DNA of 64,000 nucleotides from CAZMXP01 sp964570285 (GTDB lineage Bacteria > Planctomycetota > PLA2): contig CAZMXP010000030.1 in NCBI GenBank assembly GCA_964570285.1, positions 1 through 64,000 on the forward strand, written 5' to 3'. Below, piece by piece: positions 51,583 through 59,385 of the stretch; positions within the stretch are counted from its first letter, which is position 1, and the number at the start of each line of letters is the position of its first letter. A program made the translations under genes and the position numbers. The notes beneath the pieces are model-generated. The model made no database searches, was not told where the DNA came from, and was given only the letters and a program-made list of their open reading frames with translations.

Positions 51583-52005
51583 CTATGGCGTGGGGCGAAA
51601 CCCCTCCTTCGCCGCGGCTTCGCGAAGGCGGTCGTCGAGGCAGACGAATTCGAGCGTGGAGGGGTCGTCGCCCGCGACGGCCAGGGCGGCACCGAGCTGC
51701 ATCGCGTCGGCGGCGCGGAGCGGGTGCAGGGCGAGCAGGCGCTTCGCGCGCAACTTGGCCGCGTCCACGAGCGAGAAGACGTGGACGGTGGACCAGAACT
51801 CCTCCGTCCGGCGGACCGCCTCGCGGCCCTGTGCGGCGCCCATCGCGCCCTCGCGCGCGAGCCTCTCGATCGCGGAGCGCATTTCGATGTCGCTCAGCAC
51901 CCACGCGACGACCTCGTGGTCCTGAGCGTAGAGCTTCCGCACGCGCGCCGTCGCCGCCTGCTTCACGTGGAGCGGCAGCAGCGCGGAGGAGTCCCAGAAC
52001 CTCAC
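51583..52005 (-). CDS. vapC: VapC-type PIN-domain toxin
   Basis: This 140-aa PIN domain has VRFWDSSALLPLHVKQ (first Asp), SDIEMRSAIERL (Glu), LRAADAMQLGAALAV (Asp/Asp region) and FVCLDDRLREAA (last acidic). The GTG start overlaps the antitoxin stop by GTGA. It is a separate lineage from the toxin at 7160 judging by sequence. It neighbours the DGR reverse transcriptase, with the antitoxin promoter 29 nt from the RT stop. Confidence 0.88.
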   Translation of the reverse strand: MRFWDSSALLPLHVKQAATARVRKLYAQDHEVVAWVLSDIEMRSAIERLAREGAMGAAQGREAVRRTEEFWSTVHVFSLVDAAKLRAKRLLALHPLRAADAMQLGAALAVAGDDPSTLEFVCLDDRLREAAAKEGFRPTP

Positions 52006-52295
52006 CGGTCGCCGCGCCCCTCGACGACCGTGCGCACCGCATCCCCCGAGCAGGGGACGGGGGAGAGCTTCATGAGTTTTCTCGCGTTCGCCCCCTCCTT
52101 CGGCCCGCTGACGACCCCCTCGCGCACGAGCCACTCGAGCCGGTCCTCCGGAGGCGCCGCCGATGTCGCCGAGAGGCCGACGAGGCGCGCGATCGGCACC
52201 TGCCGCTCGCACACCTCGATCGTCTCGCCCCGCTTCACGAGGCGGAGGAACTCGCTCAGGCGGTTCTTCAGGTCGGTAACCGATACGCGCGTCAT
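52002..52295 (-). CDS. Phd/YefM-type antitoxin
   Basis: It has TRVSVTDLKNRLSEFLRLVKRGETIEVCERQVPIARLVGL, the classic Phd/YefM DNA-binding half, followed by an acidic toxin-binding tail (97 aa total). It is co-translated with the PIN toxin downstream. The ATG at 52295 is 7 nt after TATTCT, which is embedded in a short palindrome. Confidence 0.85.
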   Translation of the reverse strand: MTRVSVTDLKNRLSEFLRLVKRGETIEVCERQVPIARLVGLSATSAAPPEDRLEWLVREGVVSGPKEGANARKLMKLSPVPCSGDAVRTVVEGRGDR

Positions 52296-52298
52296 TCG

Positions 52299-52311
52299 AG
52301 CTAGAATAGCT
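52299..52311 (-). promoter_or_regulatory. Palindrome over the -10 box of the second VapBC-type operon
   Basis: AGCTA-GAA-TAGCT is an inverted repeat covering TATTCT (minus strand 52308-52303), 7 nt before the antitoxin ATG. It parallels the operator at 7857-7874. Confidence 0.45.
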
Positions 52312-52323
52312 TGTCATGAAGAG

Positions 52324-53687
52324 CTAATCAAGCGTGTCTGGAGAGGTCGCGGGATTCTCGGCACGGGCGCGATCCCGCCGGGAGGTTCGGAAGCGTTCCC
52401 TACTACCCCCGGCGGTCGCAGTCCTGTTTCCCGGCATCGCGAAGGCGCGGAAGGGGAGGCGGGCGCGGGCCGTCACCTGCACTGCGGCGGGATCGCCCCA
52501 CTTGCACGGGGCCGACGCCGCCGATCGGGCGGTGCGACGGATTGGCGGGGCGGAGGCCGAGCGTGTTGTTCCGGTTGCCCGGGGTGTTCCTGTTCCGGTT
52601 CGCGGATCGCGCGTTCGACGCAACGTTGTTCCAGCTCCCGCCGCGGTTGACGCGGTTCCCGGCGCCCTTTGCGCCTGCCCCCGTTGCTGGAGCTCCATGG
52701 GGTCCTCCTCGCACCAGCGCCGCCGCAGCGCGCGGGTGTCTCCGTGCCGCAGGAGTTCGTGGATCGAGGCCACGCCTTGGCGGAAGCTCTCCCTCGTCCT
52801 GTGGCCCCGCGCAAGCTGCCACCGCCGCAGGCGCATCCGCCAGCGGTAGCGCCGGAGGTTCGCGGGCCGCAGGCGCGTCGTGCCCCGGAAGAGGAGCCAC
52901 CCGAGGAAGGGGAGCCCCTGCGTTGTCGGGGCGAGTAGGGTCGCCGCAGGCTTCGGAACGAGACGGAGCGGATCCGCAAGGAATCGCGTGACGGCGTCCT
53001 GCGCCGCATGGAGGCCGTCGCGGAAGTCGGAGAACATCACGAAATCGTCCATGTAACGGACGTACCCCGGCAGCCGGAGCTTCTCCTTCACGAAGTGGTC
53101 GAGCCGGTCGAGAAGCAGGTTGGCGAACCACTGGCTGGTGAGGCTCCCGACCGGAAGCCCGACGCCGCCGGGTTCGGCGCGAAGCACCGTCGCGCAGAGG
53201 TCGAGCACCCGGCGATCCTTCAACACCCGCGCGAGGGTCTCCATGACGGTCGAGTGCCGGACCGACGCGAAGAAGGAGGCGACGTCCATCTTCAGGAAGT
53301 AGCCGAAGAGGCGGACGAACCGGCGGGCGCGCGCGAGCGCGCGGTGCGTCCCCTTCCCGGCGCGGCACGCATACGAGTCGAAGATCATCCGCCGCTCGAA
53401 GACCGGCTCCAGCGCGCCGATCAGCGCGTGGTGGACCACCTGGTCGCGGAAATGGGAGGCGACGATCGTCCTGCGCTTCGGGTCGAAGACCTCGAATGTG
53501 GAGGGGCCCGGGGCAGGTAGCTTCCTTCGAGAAGTTCCCGTTCGAGCGCGAGGCACTCGATCTCCGACCGTTCGAGGAAGCGAGCCGCCGAGCGGGAGTT
53601 GCGCTTCCCCCGGGCGGCGCGGTCGGCCGCCCGCAGGAGCGCCCCGAACGAGGCGATCTCAGGCCAGAGTCCTCCCGCGCGCCTCAC
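52324..53687 (-). CDS. DGR reverse transcriptase, interrupted by one frameshift
   Basis: The GTG at 53687 overlaps the Avd stop (GTGA). The first frame gives about 59 residues (GLWPEIASFGALLRAADRAARGKRN ... ELLEGSYLP). A one-base shift at about 53511, in CCCCGGGCCCC, then continues with STFEVFDPKRRTIVASHFRDQVVHHAL. RT motifs follow: KMDVASFFASVRH, GLPVGSLTSQWFANLLLDRLDHF (the GxxxSQ form typical of DGR enzymes) and YVRYMDDFVMF with the catalytic YMDD. The RT domain ends near 52698. The frame stays open through TR to 52324. The shift is either an assembly error or an inactivating mutation. Confidence 0.9.
52543..52669 (-). repeat. DGR template repeat (TR)
   Basis: TR aligns without gaps to 54704-54830 at an offset of 2161. 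In minus-strand translation it reads NRVNRGGSWNNVASNARSAN then RNRNTPGNRNNTLGLRPAN, rich in AAC codons. All 13 differences from VR in the core fall at TR adenines of the minus strand (15 if the last two marginal positions are counted). The shared 3' end CTCGGCCTCCGCCCCGCC has no A, as expected for the initiation-of-homology site. It lies 29 nt after the end of the RT domain. Confidence 0.95.
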
Positions 53688-54058
53688 GAGAGGGCCTCCC
53701 GCCACCCGTGGATCATCCGTCCCGCCTCGTCGATCGAGCGCATCGCCGACTCGAAGACGTTGAAGGGGCAGGCCTTCGCCTCCTTCGCGAGGCGGAGGAG
53801 ATGGCGCACCCGTTCGAGGCGGAGATTCACCGCGTCGAGCCGCGCCTTCCGCCCCTCGCGGCTGTAGCGCGCCGACACGAGTTCCTCGACGATGTCGAGG
53901 GCGTGGTTCTCGATGCGCTGCGTGATCGTGAACCGCGCGCTCTTGGGCCATTTCGCCGTGCGGTCGAGCAGCCAGCCCGTGAACTCCTCGAACTTCGCGA
54001 GCACGAGCAGGTCGGGCCCCGCGTGCCGCGCGGGAGGGCGCGTCGAGGGGATCGTCAC
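53684..54058 (-). CDS. avd: DGR accessory variability determinant (Avd)
   Basis: This 124-aa basic four-helix protein has FEEFTGWLLDRTAKWPKSAR, FTITQRIENHALDIVEELVS, LDAVNLRLERVRHLLRLAKE and a final helix (SIDEAGRMIHGWREA). This is the bAvd-type bundle that pairs with DGR reverse transcriptases and is needed for template-primed cDNA synthesis in studied systems. The GTG start overlaps the HRDC gene stop, and its stop overlaps the RT start, both as GTGA. The upstream extension of the frame is shadow. Confidence 0.9.
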   Translation of the reverse strand: MTIPSTRPPARHAGPDLLVLAKFEEFTGWLLDRTAKWPKSARFTITQRIENHALDIVEELVSARYSREGRKARLDAVNLRLERVRHLLRLAKEAKACPFNVFESAMRSIDEAGRMIHGWREALS

Positions 54059-54513
54059 GGCGCGGGCTCCGCAGGCTTCACGAGGTCGAGGATCGTCGTT
54101 CCGTACCGCTCGACCTTCGCGGCGCCGATGCCGTCGATGGACTGGAGGGCGTTCGCCGTCAGCGGTCGCGCACGCACGATCGCCATCAGTTCGCGGTTCG
54201 TGAAGAGCACGTAGGCGGGCACGCCGTCCTTCCGCGCCCTCGCGGCCCGCCACTCCCGCAGCGTGCCGTAGAGCGCGCGGTCCTCCGGCGCGATCTCCGA
54301 CGTCGGATCGGGCGGGTCGCATGCCGCGGCCTTCGCCGCTGCCGGCGACTCCTGATAGGTGACGAGACATGCGAGATGCGGAAGGTCGTGGACGGTGAAG
54401 AAGTGCTCGCGCACCGCCAGCACCTCCTTGTCGCGCACGAAGTCGGAGAGCGGCCGATCGTCGAACCCTTGCAGCGACGGCGCGTAGGAGAGGGTTAGCA
54501 GTTTGACCCTCAT
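54055..54513 (-). CDS. HRDC-domain protein of the DGR cassette
   Basis: This 152-aa protein has an N-terminal small domain (VKLLTLSYAPSLQGFDDRPLSDFVRDKEVLAVREHFFTVH) and a C-terminal HRDC domain (EDRALYGTLREWRAARARKD, VPAYVLFTNRELMAIV, LTANALQSIDGIGAAKVERYG). HRDC modules bind nucleic acid and are a known accessory type in some DGR cassettes. Here it is translationally coupled to avd. Having both HRDC and Avd in one cassette is less usual than either alone. Confidence 0.85.
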   Translation of the reverse strand: MRVKLLTLSYAPSLQGFDDRPLSDFVRDKEVLAVREHFFTVHDLPHLACLVTYQESPAAAKAAACDPPDPTSEIAPEDRALYGTLREWRAARARKDGVPAYVLFTNRELMAIVRARPLTANALQSIDGIGAAKVERYGTTILDLVKPAEPAP

Positions 54514-54683
54514 GACGCGCTTTCGGCAGGTTTTTCATGGCGGACCATACCGCCGCCTCCCCTTGCCCGCCCGCCGACCTGCCGTCCAGCAAATTCCAAG
54601 AACTATTTCACAACTCTCTCCGCGCGGCAACCGGCGGGGCTTCGCCCACGCCGGTGCCGCGGCGAAGTGGTGAAGGAGTAAAG
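54514..54683 (-). other. Leader between target gene and DGR machinery
   Basis: This 170-nt gap between the target stop and the HRDC start is less GC-rich in its centre (AACTATTTCACAACTC and AAATTCCAAG on the plus strand). It may hold a separate promoter for hrdc-avd-RT-TR or 3' structures needed near VR. No clear hairpin-T terminator is seen. Confidence 0.3.
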
Positions 54684-57600
54684 TCAGTCGGATGTGACGG
54701 GCCTGGCGGGGCGGAGGCCGAGCGTGTTGTCCCGGCCGCCCGGGGAGTTCCTGTTCCGGTACGCGGAGCGCGCGCCCGACGCAACGTCGTACCAGCTCCC
54801 GCCGCGGCTGACGCGGCCCCCGGCGCCCTCGAACTCCGGATCGGTTGCCGTCTCAGGTTTGTAGCCGAAGTATGCGTCGCTGCACCATTCATGGACGTTT
54901 CCGAGGGTGTCGTGGAGACCGAAGCCGTTCGGTTGGTAGGAGCCTGCCGGCGCGTGGACCGTCTGGCCGTCATCGACTTCGTCGGTGTATTGCCACGAGG
55001 CCGGTCCCCCGTTCGCCTTGCAGAAAGCGTCAGCGATGTTCCCGGCCCTGCCGATCGCTGGGACCTCGCGCCCGCACCACCGCGGAGTGTCCCGGCCCGC
55101 CCGGCACGCGTACTCCCATTGGGCCTCGCTCGGTAGCCTCAGCTTGTTCCGCGACAGCCACCGCACGCAGTCCTCCCACGAGACCTGCTCAACGGGGTTG
55201 CGCCGCGTCACTTTCTTCCCCCCGAACCCAGCGCCCGGCCCGTAGCTGCTCGGCTTCTCCCCCCCGGTCATCCACTCCCACTGCGCCTGCGTACACTCGT
55301 GCTTGCCGAGGAAGTAGGCCGAGAGCGTCACCTCGTGGACGGGGGATTCCTCGTTCTCCGCCTGCGGGTCGAAGTTGGCTGCGTTCGGGTCCGCCTTCTG
55401 CGCCCCCATCAGGAACTTGCCGGCGGGGATCAGCACCAGCACGATCGCGGACTCCTCGGCGAGGACGAGCCGCTTCGTCGCCGCGTCGCGGGTGGGCAGC
55501 TCCCCCGAGCCGAGGTGCGCGAACTCGAAGAGGCCCGAATCGGGGTCGGGGCCGAGCGGCACAAGGCCGAGTTGCGGCGCAATCTTCAGCCCCCCGTACT
55601 TCGGCGAGGCCCCAATCCACTTCACCGCGTCCTCCCAGTCCATCCGGTGGGCTTCGATCGACTTCGCGAGCAGCGTCGTCGCGAACCCGTGGCGCTCCTT
55701 CACCTTCCCCAAGGCCCCATCCAATGCGCCGAGTCCCGCCACGAGATCGGAGAGTACTTGGTGCCTCCAGTCGTCGTCGGGCGACTCGAAGGTCCAGCTC
55801 TCCCGCGTTGCGATGGCCGCTTCGAGCTCCGAGACCGACTTCGCCAGCGCCGCCTCGCGATCGGCCAGCGCCTTCTTCTTCTCGTCGGTGTCCGCCGCCT
55901 CGCGCTCCGCCGGCAGCCTCTCCAGTTCCGTGCGCCCGGTTGCGAGCCTCTCGATCTCCGCCGCGTGGTCCCTTGCGCGTGCCTCTTCGGTGTAGGGCAG
56001 CGCCCGCTCGCGCACCCGCGCCAGCGCCGCCTCGTGGTCGGCGCGGTTCTTTGCGACAGCGGCCGCGCGCTCGAGCCACGACGCCATCGCGGGAGCCCGG
56101 TCGGGGTGCAGGGGCCAAAGCGTCTCCACCTCCGCCGCGAGGTCGGCCACCTTCTTGCTGTCGGCGAGGCGGAGGACCTCGTCGAGCGCCTTGGCCTTGG
56201 CGTCGCGCTCGCGGGCTGTCTCCTCGAGGGCCCTGGCCTTTTCGTCGAGCGCTCGGCCCTTCGCGTCGCGCTCCCGGCTCGCCTCCTCGCGAGCCCTCTC
56301 GGCGTCGCGGCGCTTGCCTTGGATGACGCCGGCCACGACGAAACCCGCGACGGTGGCGATGACGAGGAAGGCGGCCGCCGCGCGCAGCAGCAGCTTTCGC
56401 CCCGTCGCCTTCTCCCGCTCGCGGATGCCTGCCTCACGGAGCGCATCCGCGCGCTTGCGCAACTCCTCCCCCCGGCCCCCCTTCCTCTCCACCTGTTCCA
56501 GCGCCGACGCCGCCCGGTCCGTCTGCCGCAGGCGCGCTTCGCCGTGCGCCGCCTCGGCCGCGTCGAGAGCCGCGCGCGCGTCGCGGAGGAGCCCTTCGAC
56601 CTCCCGGTCGAGCGCGCTCTGCGCCTGCCAGGCGCGGATCTCGTCCGCGAGCGCCTCGGCGCTGGCCGGGCGCTCCTCCCGCTTGCGCGAGAGCGCCCTC
56701 GCGCAGAGTTCGGAGAGCGCCTCCGGCACCTCCGCATCGACCGCGCGCGCCTTCGGGGCGTCCTCCTGCGTCACCTTGCGGACGAATTCGACGTAGGTGT
56801 CGAACTTGAACGGCGCGCGGCCCGTCAGGATCTCGAAGAGGATCGCGCCAAGGCTGTAGACGTCGCTTCGCGCGTCCACATCCTCCAATTGGCCAAGTGC
56901 CGCCTCGGGTGCCATGTAGCCGGGAGTCCCCATCGCACCCGCGACGGTCCTCAGGTCGCTCGCCCTCCGGAACTCCGCGATCTTTCGCTGCCAGACCGTG
57001 CCGGTGAGGTCCTCCTTGCCCGCCATCTTCGCGAGCCCCCAGTCAAGAAGCACCACCTCGCCAAACTCGCCCAGCGCGACGTTGGCCGGCTTCAGGTCGC
57101 GATGGACGACATCGCGCGAGTGGGCGTATCGCACCGTGTCGCAGAGCTTCAGGAAGGGCTCGAGCAGGCCGAGGCCGCGCTCCTCCCGGATCGCGTCGGC
57201 AAGCGTCCTGTGACCGCGGACGAAGCGCATCGTGTAGTAGGGGACGCCCTGCGCCGTCTGGCCGAGTTCGTAGACGGGCACGATCCCGGGGTGCTCCATG
57301 CCGCCCGTCACCCACGCCTCTTGCAGGAAGCGCGCCTTCAACGCTTCGAAGGCGGCGCTCTCCTCGGCGGGCGGCTTCGCCTCCGCCGGCGACTTCGGGG
57401 GGGTCCGGGGGCCGTCGCCCGCCCGCACCATCTTGAACGCGACGCGGCGGTTCAACTCGGTGTCGAGCGCGAGGTAGACGATGCCCATGCCGCCCTCGCC
57501 CGCGACCTCGAAAGCCGCGTAGCGGTCGGCGGCGAGCGGGCGCAGCGGCGCGCGCGCCCTCACGCCCGCGCCGGTGAGCGCCCGCGTCAGCATCGGCCCC

Positions 57601-57872
57601 GCCGCGAGATGGACCGAGCGGTCAAGGCCGCCGCGCTTCAGCAATGCAAGCCTCGCGTCCCCCGCGGCCCCCTCGATGAGCCTGTCGGCTTCGGCGACGA
57701 GCGGTGCGAGATCGCTCTCCTTCAGCCCCGCGATGCGGAGGATCTCGGCGGCGAAGGTGGTCTTCTCCTTCTCTTCCCAATAGCGCTGGAGCGCCATCGC
57801 GACATCGCGTGCGCTCGCCACCCCGCGCAGCAGCGCGAGGTCGGCGACGAGCAACTCGCGCCACTCAGGCAT
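54684..57872 (-). CDS. DGR target: transmembrane Ser/Thr kinase with variable FGE/CLec domain
   Basis: This 1062-aa protein has a kinase domain at residues about 115-420 (GEGGMGIVY, VAFKMV, VVHRDLKPANV, DWG, MAPEAALGQ). A single membrane helix spans 493-518 (LLLRAAAAFLVIATVAGFVVAGVI), then a long coiled coil to about 760. An FGE/SUMF1 fold fills 810-1062 (IPAGKFLMGAQ, LPSEAQWEYACRAGRD, GLHDTLGNVHEWCSDAY, RVSRGGSW). The last 45 residues are the VR. With the kinase inside, the FGE end should face outward. FGE folds are C-type-lectin-like and are standard DGR targets. CATTCT lies 8 nt before the ATG. Next in the operon direction is hrdc. Confidence 0.92.
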   Translation of the reverse strand: MPEWRELLVADLALLRGVASARDVAMALQRYWEEKEKTTFAAEILRIAGLKESDLAPLVAEADRLIEGAAGDARLALLKRGGLDRSVHLAAGPMLTRALTGAGVRARAPLRPLAADRYAAFEVAGEGGMGIVYLALDTELNRRVAFKMVRAGDGPRTPPKSPAEAKPPAEESAAFEALKARFLQEAWVTGGMEHPGIVPVYELGQTAQGVPYYTMRFVRGHRTLADAIREERGLGLLEPFLKLCDTVRYAHSRDVVHRDLKPANVALGEFGEVVLLDWGLAKMAGKEDLTGTVWQRKIAEFRRASDLRTVAGAMGTPGYMAPEAALGQLEDVDARSDVYSLGAILFEILTGRAPFKFDTYVEFVRKVTQEDAPKARAVDAEVPEALSELCARALSRKREERPASAEALADEIRAWQAQSALDREVEGLLRDARAALDAAEAAHGEARLRQTDRAASALEQVERKGGRGEELRKRADALREAGIREREKATGRKLLLRAAAAFLVIATVAGFVVAGVIQGKRRDAERAREEASRERDAKGRALDEKARALEETARERDAKAKALDEVLRLADSKKVADLAAEVETLWPLHPDRAPAMASWLERAAAVAKNRADHEAALARVRERALPYTEEARARDHAAEIERLATGRTELERLPAEREAADTDEKKKALADREAALAKSVSELEAAIATRESWTFESPDDDWRHQVLSDLVAGLGALDGALGKVKERHGFATTLLAKSIEAHRMDWEDAVKWIGASPKYGGLKIAPQLGLVPLGPDPDSGLFEFAHLGSGELPTRDAATKRLVLAEESAIVLVLIPAGKFLMGAQKADPNAANFDPQAENEESPVHEVTLSAYFLGKHECTQAQWEWMTGGEKPSSYGPGAGFGGKKVTRRNPVEQVSWEDCVRWLSRNKLRLPSEAQWEYACRAGRDTPRWCGREVPAIGRAGNIADAFCKANGGPASWQYTDEVDDGQTVHAPAGSYQPNGFGLHDTLGNVHEWCSDAYFGYKPETATDPEFEGAGGRVSRGGSWYDVASGARSAYRNRNSPGGRDNTLGLRPARPVTSD
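54704..54830 (-). repeat. DGR variable repeat (VR)
   Basis: VR codes GRVSRGGSWYDVASGARSAY then RNRNSPGGRDNTLGLRPAR, replacing Asn or Thr of TR at nine positions (N to G, S, Y, D, G, Y, T to S, N to G, D) with one further silent change. It ends 20 nt before the target stop. The invariant GC-only 3' segment marks the likely homology-initiation site. Confidence 0.95.
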
Positions 57873-57929
57873 GAGGCTGGAGAATGTAGGCTGGGGATAG
57901 TAATGGCTGCAAGCCCCTGCCGGAACCTG

Positions 57930-57935
57930 TAGGCT
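57930..57935 (+). promoter_or_regulatory. -10 hexamer TAGGCT, 7 nt before start
   Basis: TAGGCT ends 7 nt before the ATG at 57943. The divergent DGR target has its own CATTCT box at 57881-57886. Confidence 0.5.
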
Positions 57936-57942
57936 CTCCGCC

Positions 57943-58929
57943 ATGTCGATCGTCGTCCTCGACCACGAAAGCAAGGTCCTTGGGGGCAACGCCAGCGGCG
58001 ACCCGGCGCGGCGGAAGCTCTGGGTCTACCTTCCTCCCGGCTACGAGGCGGGGCGGCAGCGCTACCCGGTGCTCTGGTGCCTGACCGGGTTCACCGGGGC
58101 GGGGGAGATGGCCGTGGTCGGGAACCGCTGGGCGCCGGGGCTCGCCGAGCGGATGGGCCGGCTGATCGCGGGCGGCTGCCCGCCGGCGATCGTCGCGTTT
58201 CCCGACTGCTTCACGCGGTGGGGGGGAAGCCAGTATGTCAATTCGTCACTGCTCGGGCGGTACGAGGACTACCTCTGTGACGAACTCGTGCCGTTTGTAG
58301 ACCGCGAGTTCCGGACGCTGCCCTTGCGCGGCGTCTTCGGCAAGTCGAGCGGCGGGTACGGGGCGATCCGCCTCGGCATGGTGCGCGCCGACACCTTCCA
58401 CGCGGTCGCCTGCCACAGCGGCGACATGGCGTTTGCGCTCTGCTACCTGCCCGACTTCGGTCCCGCCGCCGCGGCGGTCGCCGCCGCGGGCTCGCTCGAG
58501 GAGTGGCGCAGGCGGTTTGACGCCTGCGAGAAGAAGAAGCAGGCCGACTTTCCGCTGCTGAACACCCTCGCGATGGGGGCCGCCTACGCGCCCGACCCCC
58601 GAGCCCCCCTCGGAATCGCACTGCCCTTCGACCTCGAGACCGGGGAGATCGTCGCCGAGGTCTGGCAGCGGTGGAAGGAGCACGACCCCGTCGAGATGGT
58701 GCTTCGGCCGGAGTGCCAGGCGGCGCTGCGCTCGCTGCGCCTGCTCCACCTCGACTGCGGCAGCGAGGACCAGTACCGGCTCCACCTCGGCCAGCGGCTC
58801 TTCGTGAAGCGGCTGGGCGAACTCGGCATCGCCCACGACGCCGAGGAGTTCAAGGACGACCACAGCTCGATCAGCTACCGCTACGACGTCTCGGTTCCGA
58901 AGCTGGCGCGGGCGCTCGCGACCGTGTGA
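57943..58929 (+). CDS. Alpha/beta-hydrolase, putative esterase (PF00756 type)
   Basis: This 328-aa protein has the esterase-D fold: KLWVYLPPGYEAGRQRYPVLWCLTGFTG, AIVAFPDCFTRWGGSQYVNS, LVPFVDREFRTLP, the nucleophile elbow FGKSSGGYGAIRLGM (Ser in GKSSGG) and a late FKDDHSSISYR that can supply the catalytic His. The family includes S-formylglutathione hydrolases and enterobactin esterases. The exact substrate is unclear and there is no signal peptide. It is divergent from the DGR target gene, with about 70 bp between starts. Confidence 0.85.
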   Translation: MSIVVLDHESKVLGGNASGDPARRKLWVYLPPGYEAGRQRYPVLWCLTGFTGAGEMAVVGNRWAPGLAERMGRLIAGGCPPAIVAFPDCFTRWGGSQYVNSSLLGRYEDYLCDELVPFVDREFRTLPLRGVFGKSSGGYGAIRLGMVRADTFHAVACHSGDMAFALCYLPDFGPAAAAVAAAGSLEEWRRRFDACEKKKQADFPLLNTLAMGAAYAPDPRAPLGIALPFDLETGEIVAEVWQRWKEHDPVEMVLRPECQAALRSLRLLHLDCGSEDQYRLHLGQRLFVKRLGELGIAHDAEEFKDDHSSISYRYDVSVPKLARALATV

Positions 58930-58932
58930 GGC

Positions 58933-59385
58933 TCACTCGTCGCCCGCTTCGAGCGCCTCGGCGTCGAGCAGATCCTGCGGGCGGCCGACGGCGCGCTTGT
59001 TGCGGAGGAGATCGCTGCGGGCGAGGATGTGGATCGGGCAGTCGCCATACCGCGCTTCCACGCGTCGCTGCCAAGCACCCGGGAACTCGAGCCCTTCCAG
59101 GGCCGTCAGGATGTCGATCCGGTTGGGCGCAACGCCGATCTGGAAGACGGTGCGCGGATCGGCCAGGTCCGCCACGCTGAGTCCACGGATCGGGGCGCCG
59201 AATGCGGCGAGGGCCTTCCTGACGCGCTCCGCATTCTCCCCCGCCGGATCGACCCAGAGGTCGAGATCCTTCGTGAATCGCGGGCGGGCGTGGAATCCCA
59301 CCGCGTGCGCGCCGACGACGAGGTAGCGCGCCTCAGCGGCGTTCAAGGCGACAAACAGATCTTTGAAGTCGGGGTTGACCGCCAT
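58933..59385 (-). CDS. Nucleotidyltransferase-fold protein (DUF6036/MNT-like)
   Basis: This 150-aa protein has ARYLVVGAHAVGFHARPRFTKDLDLWVDP, the Gly-Gly-like helix plus TKDLDLW with two Asp metal ligands, and ILTALEGLEF and LLRNKRAVGRPQDLLDAEAL at the end. Such proteins are usually paired with a small upstream gene, as here (59333-59545, overlapping by 53 nt). Function is probably nucleotide transfer to a protein or RNA in a toxin-antitoxin-like setting, but this is inference. It is the second such module in the window. Confidence 0.8.
   Translation of the reverse strand: MAVNPDFKDLFVALNAAEARYLVVGAHAVGFHARPRFTKDLDLWVDPAGENAERVRKALAAFGAPIRGLSVADLADPRTVFQIGVAPNRIDILTALEGLEFPGAWQRRVEARYGDCPIHILARSDLLRNKRAVGRPQDLLDAEALEAGDE

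Noticed and set aside
52324..53687. Reverse transcriptase as group II intron or retron
   Set aside because: There is no maturase or endonuclease domain and no msr/msd-like RNA. A TR/VR pair with adenine-only changes plus Avd identifies a DGR.
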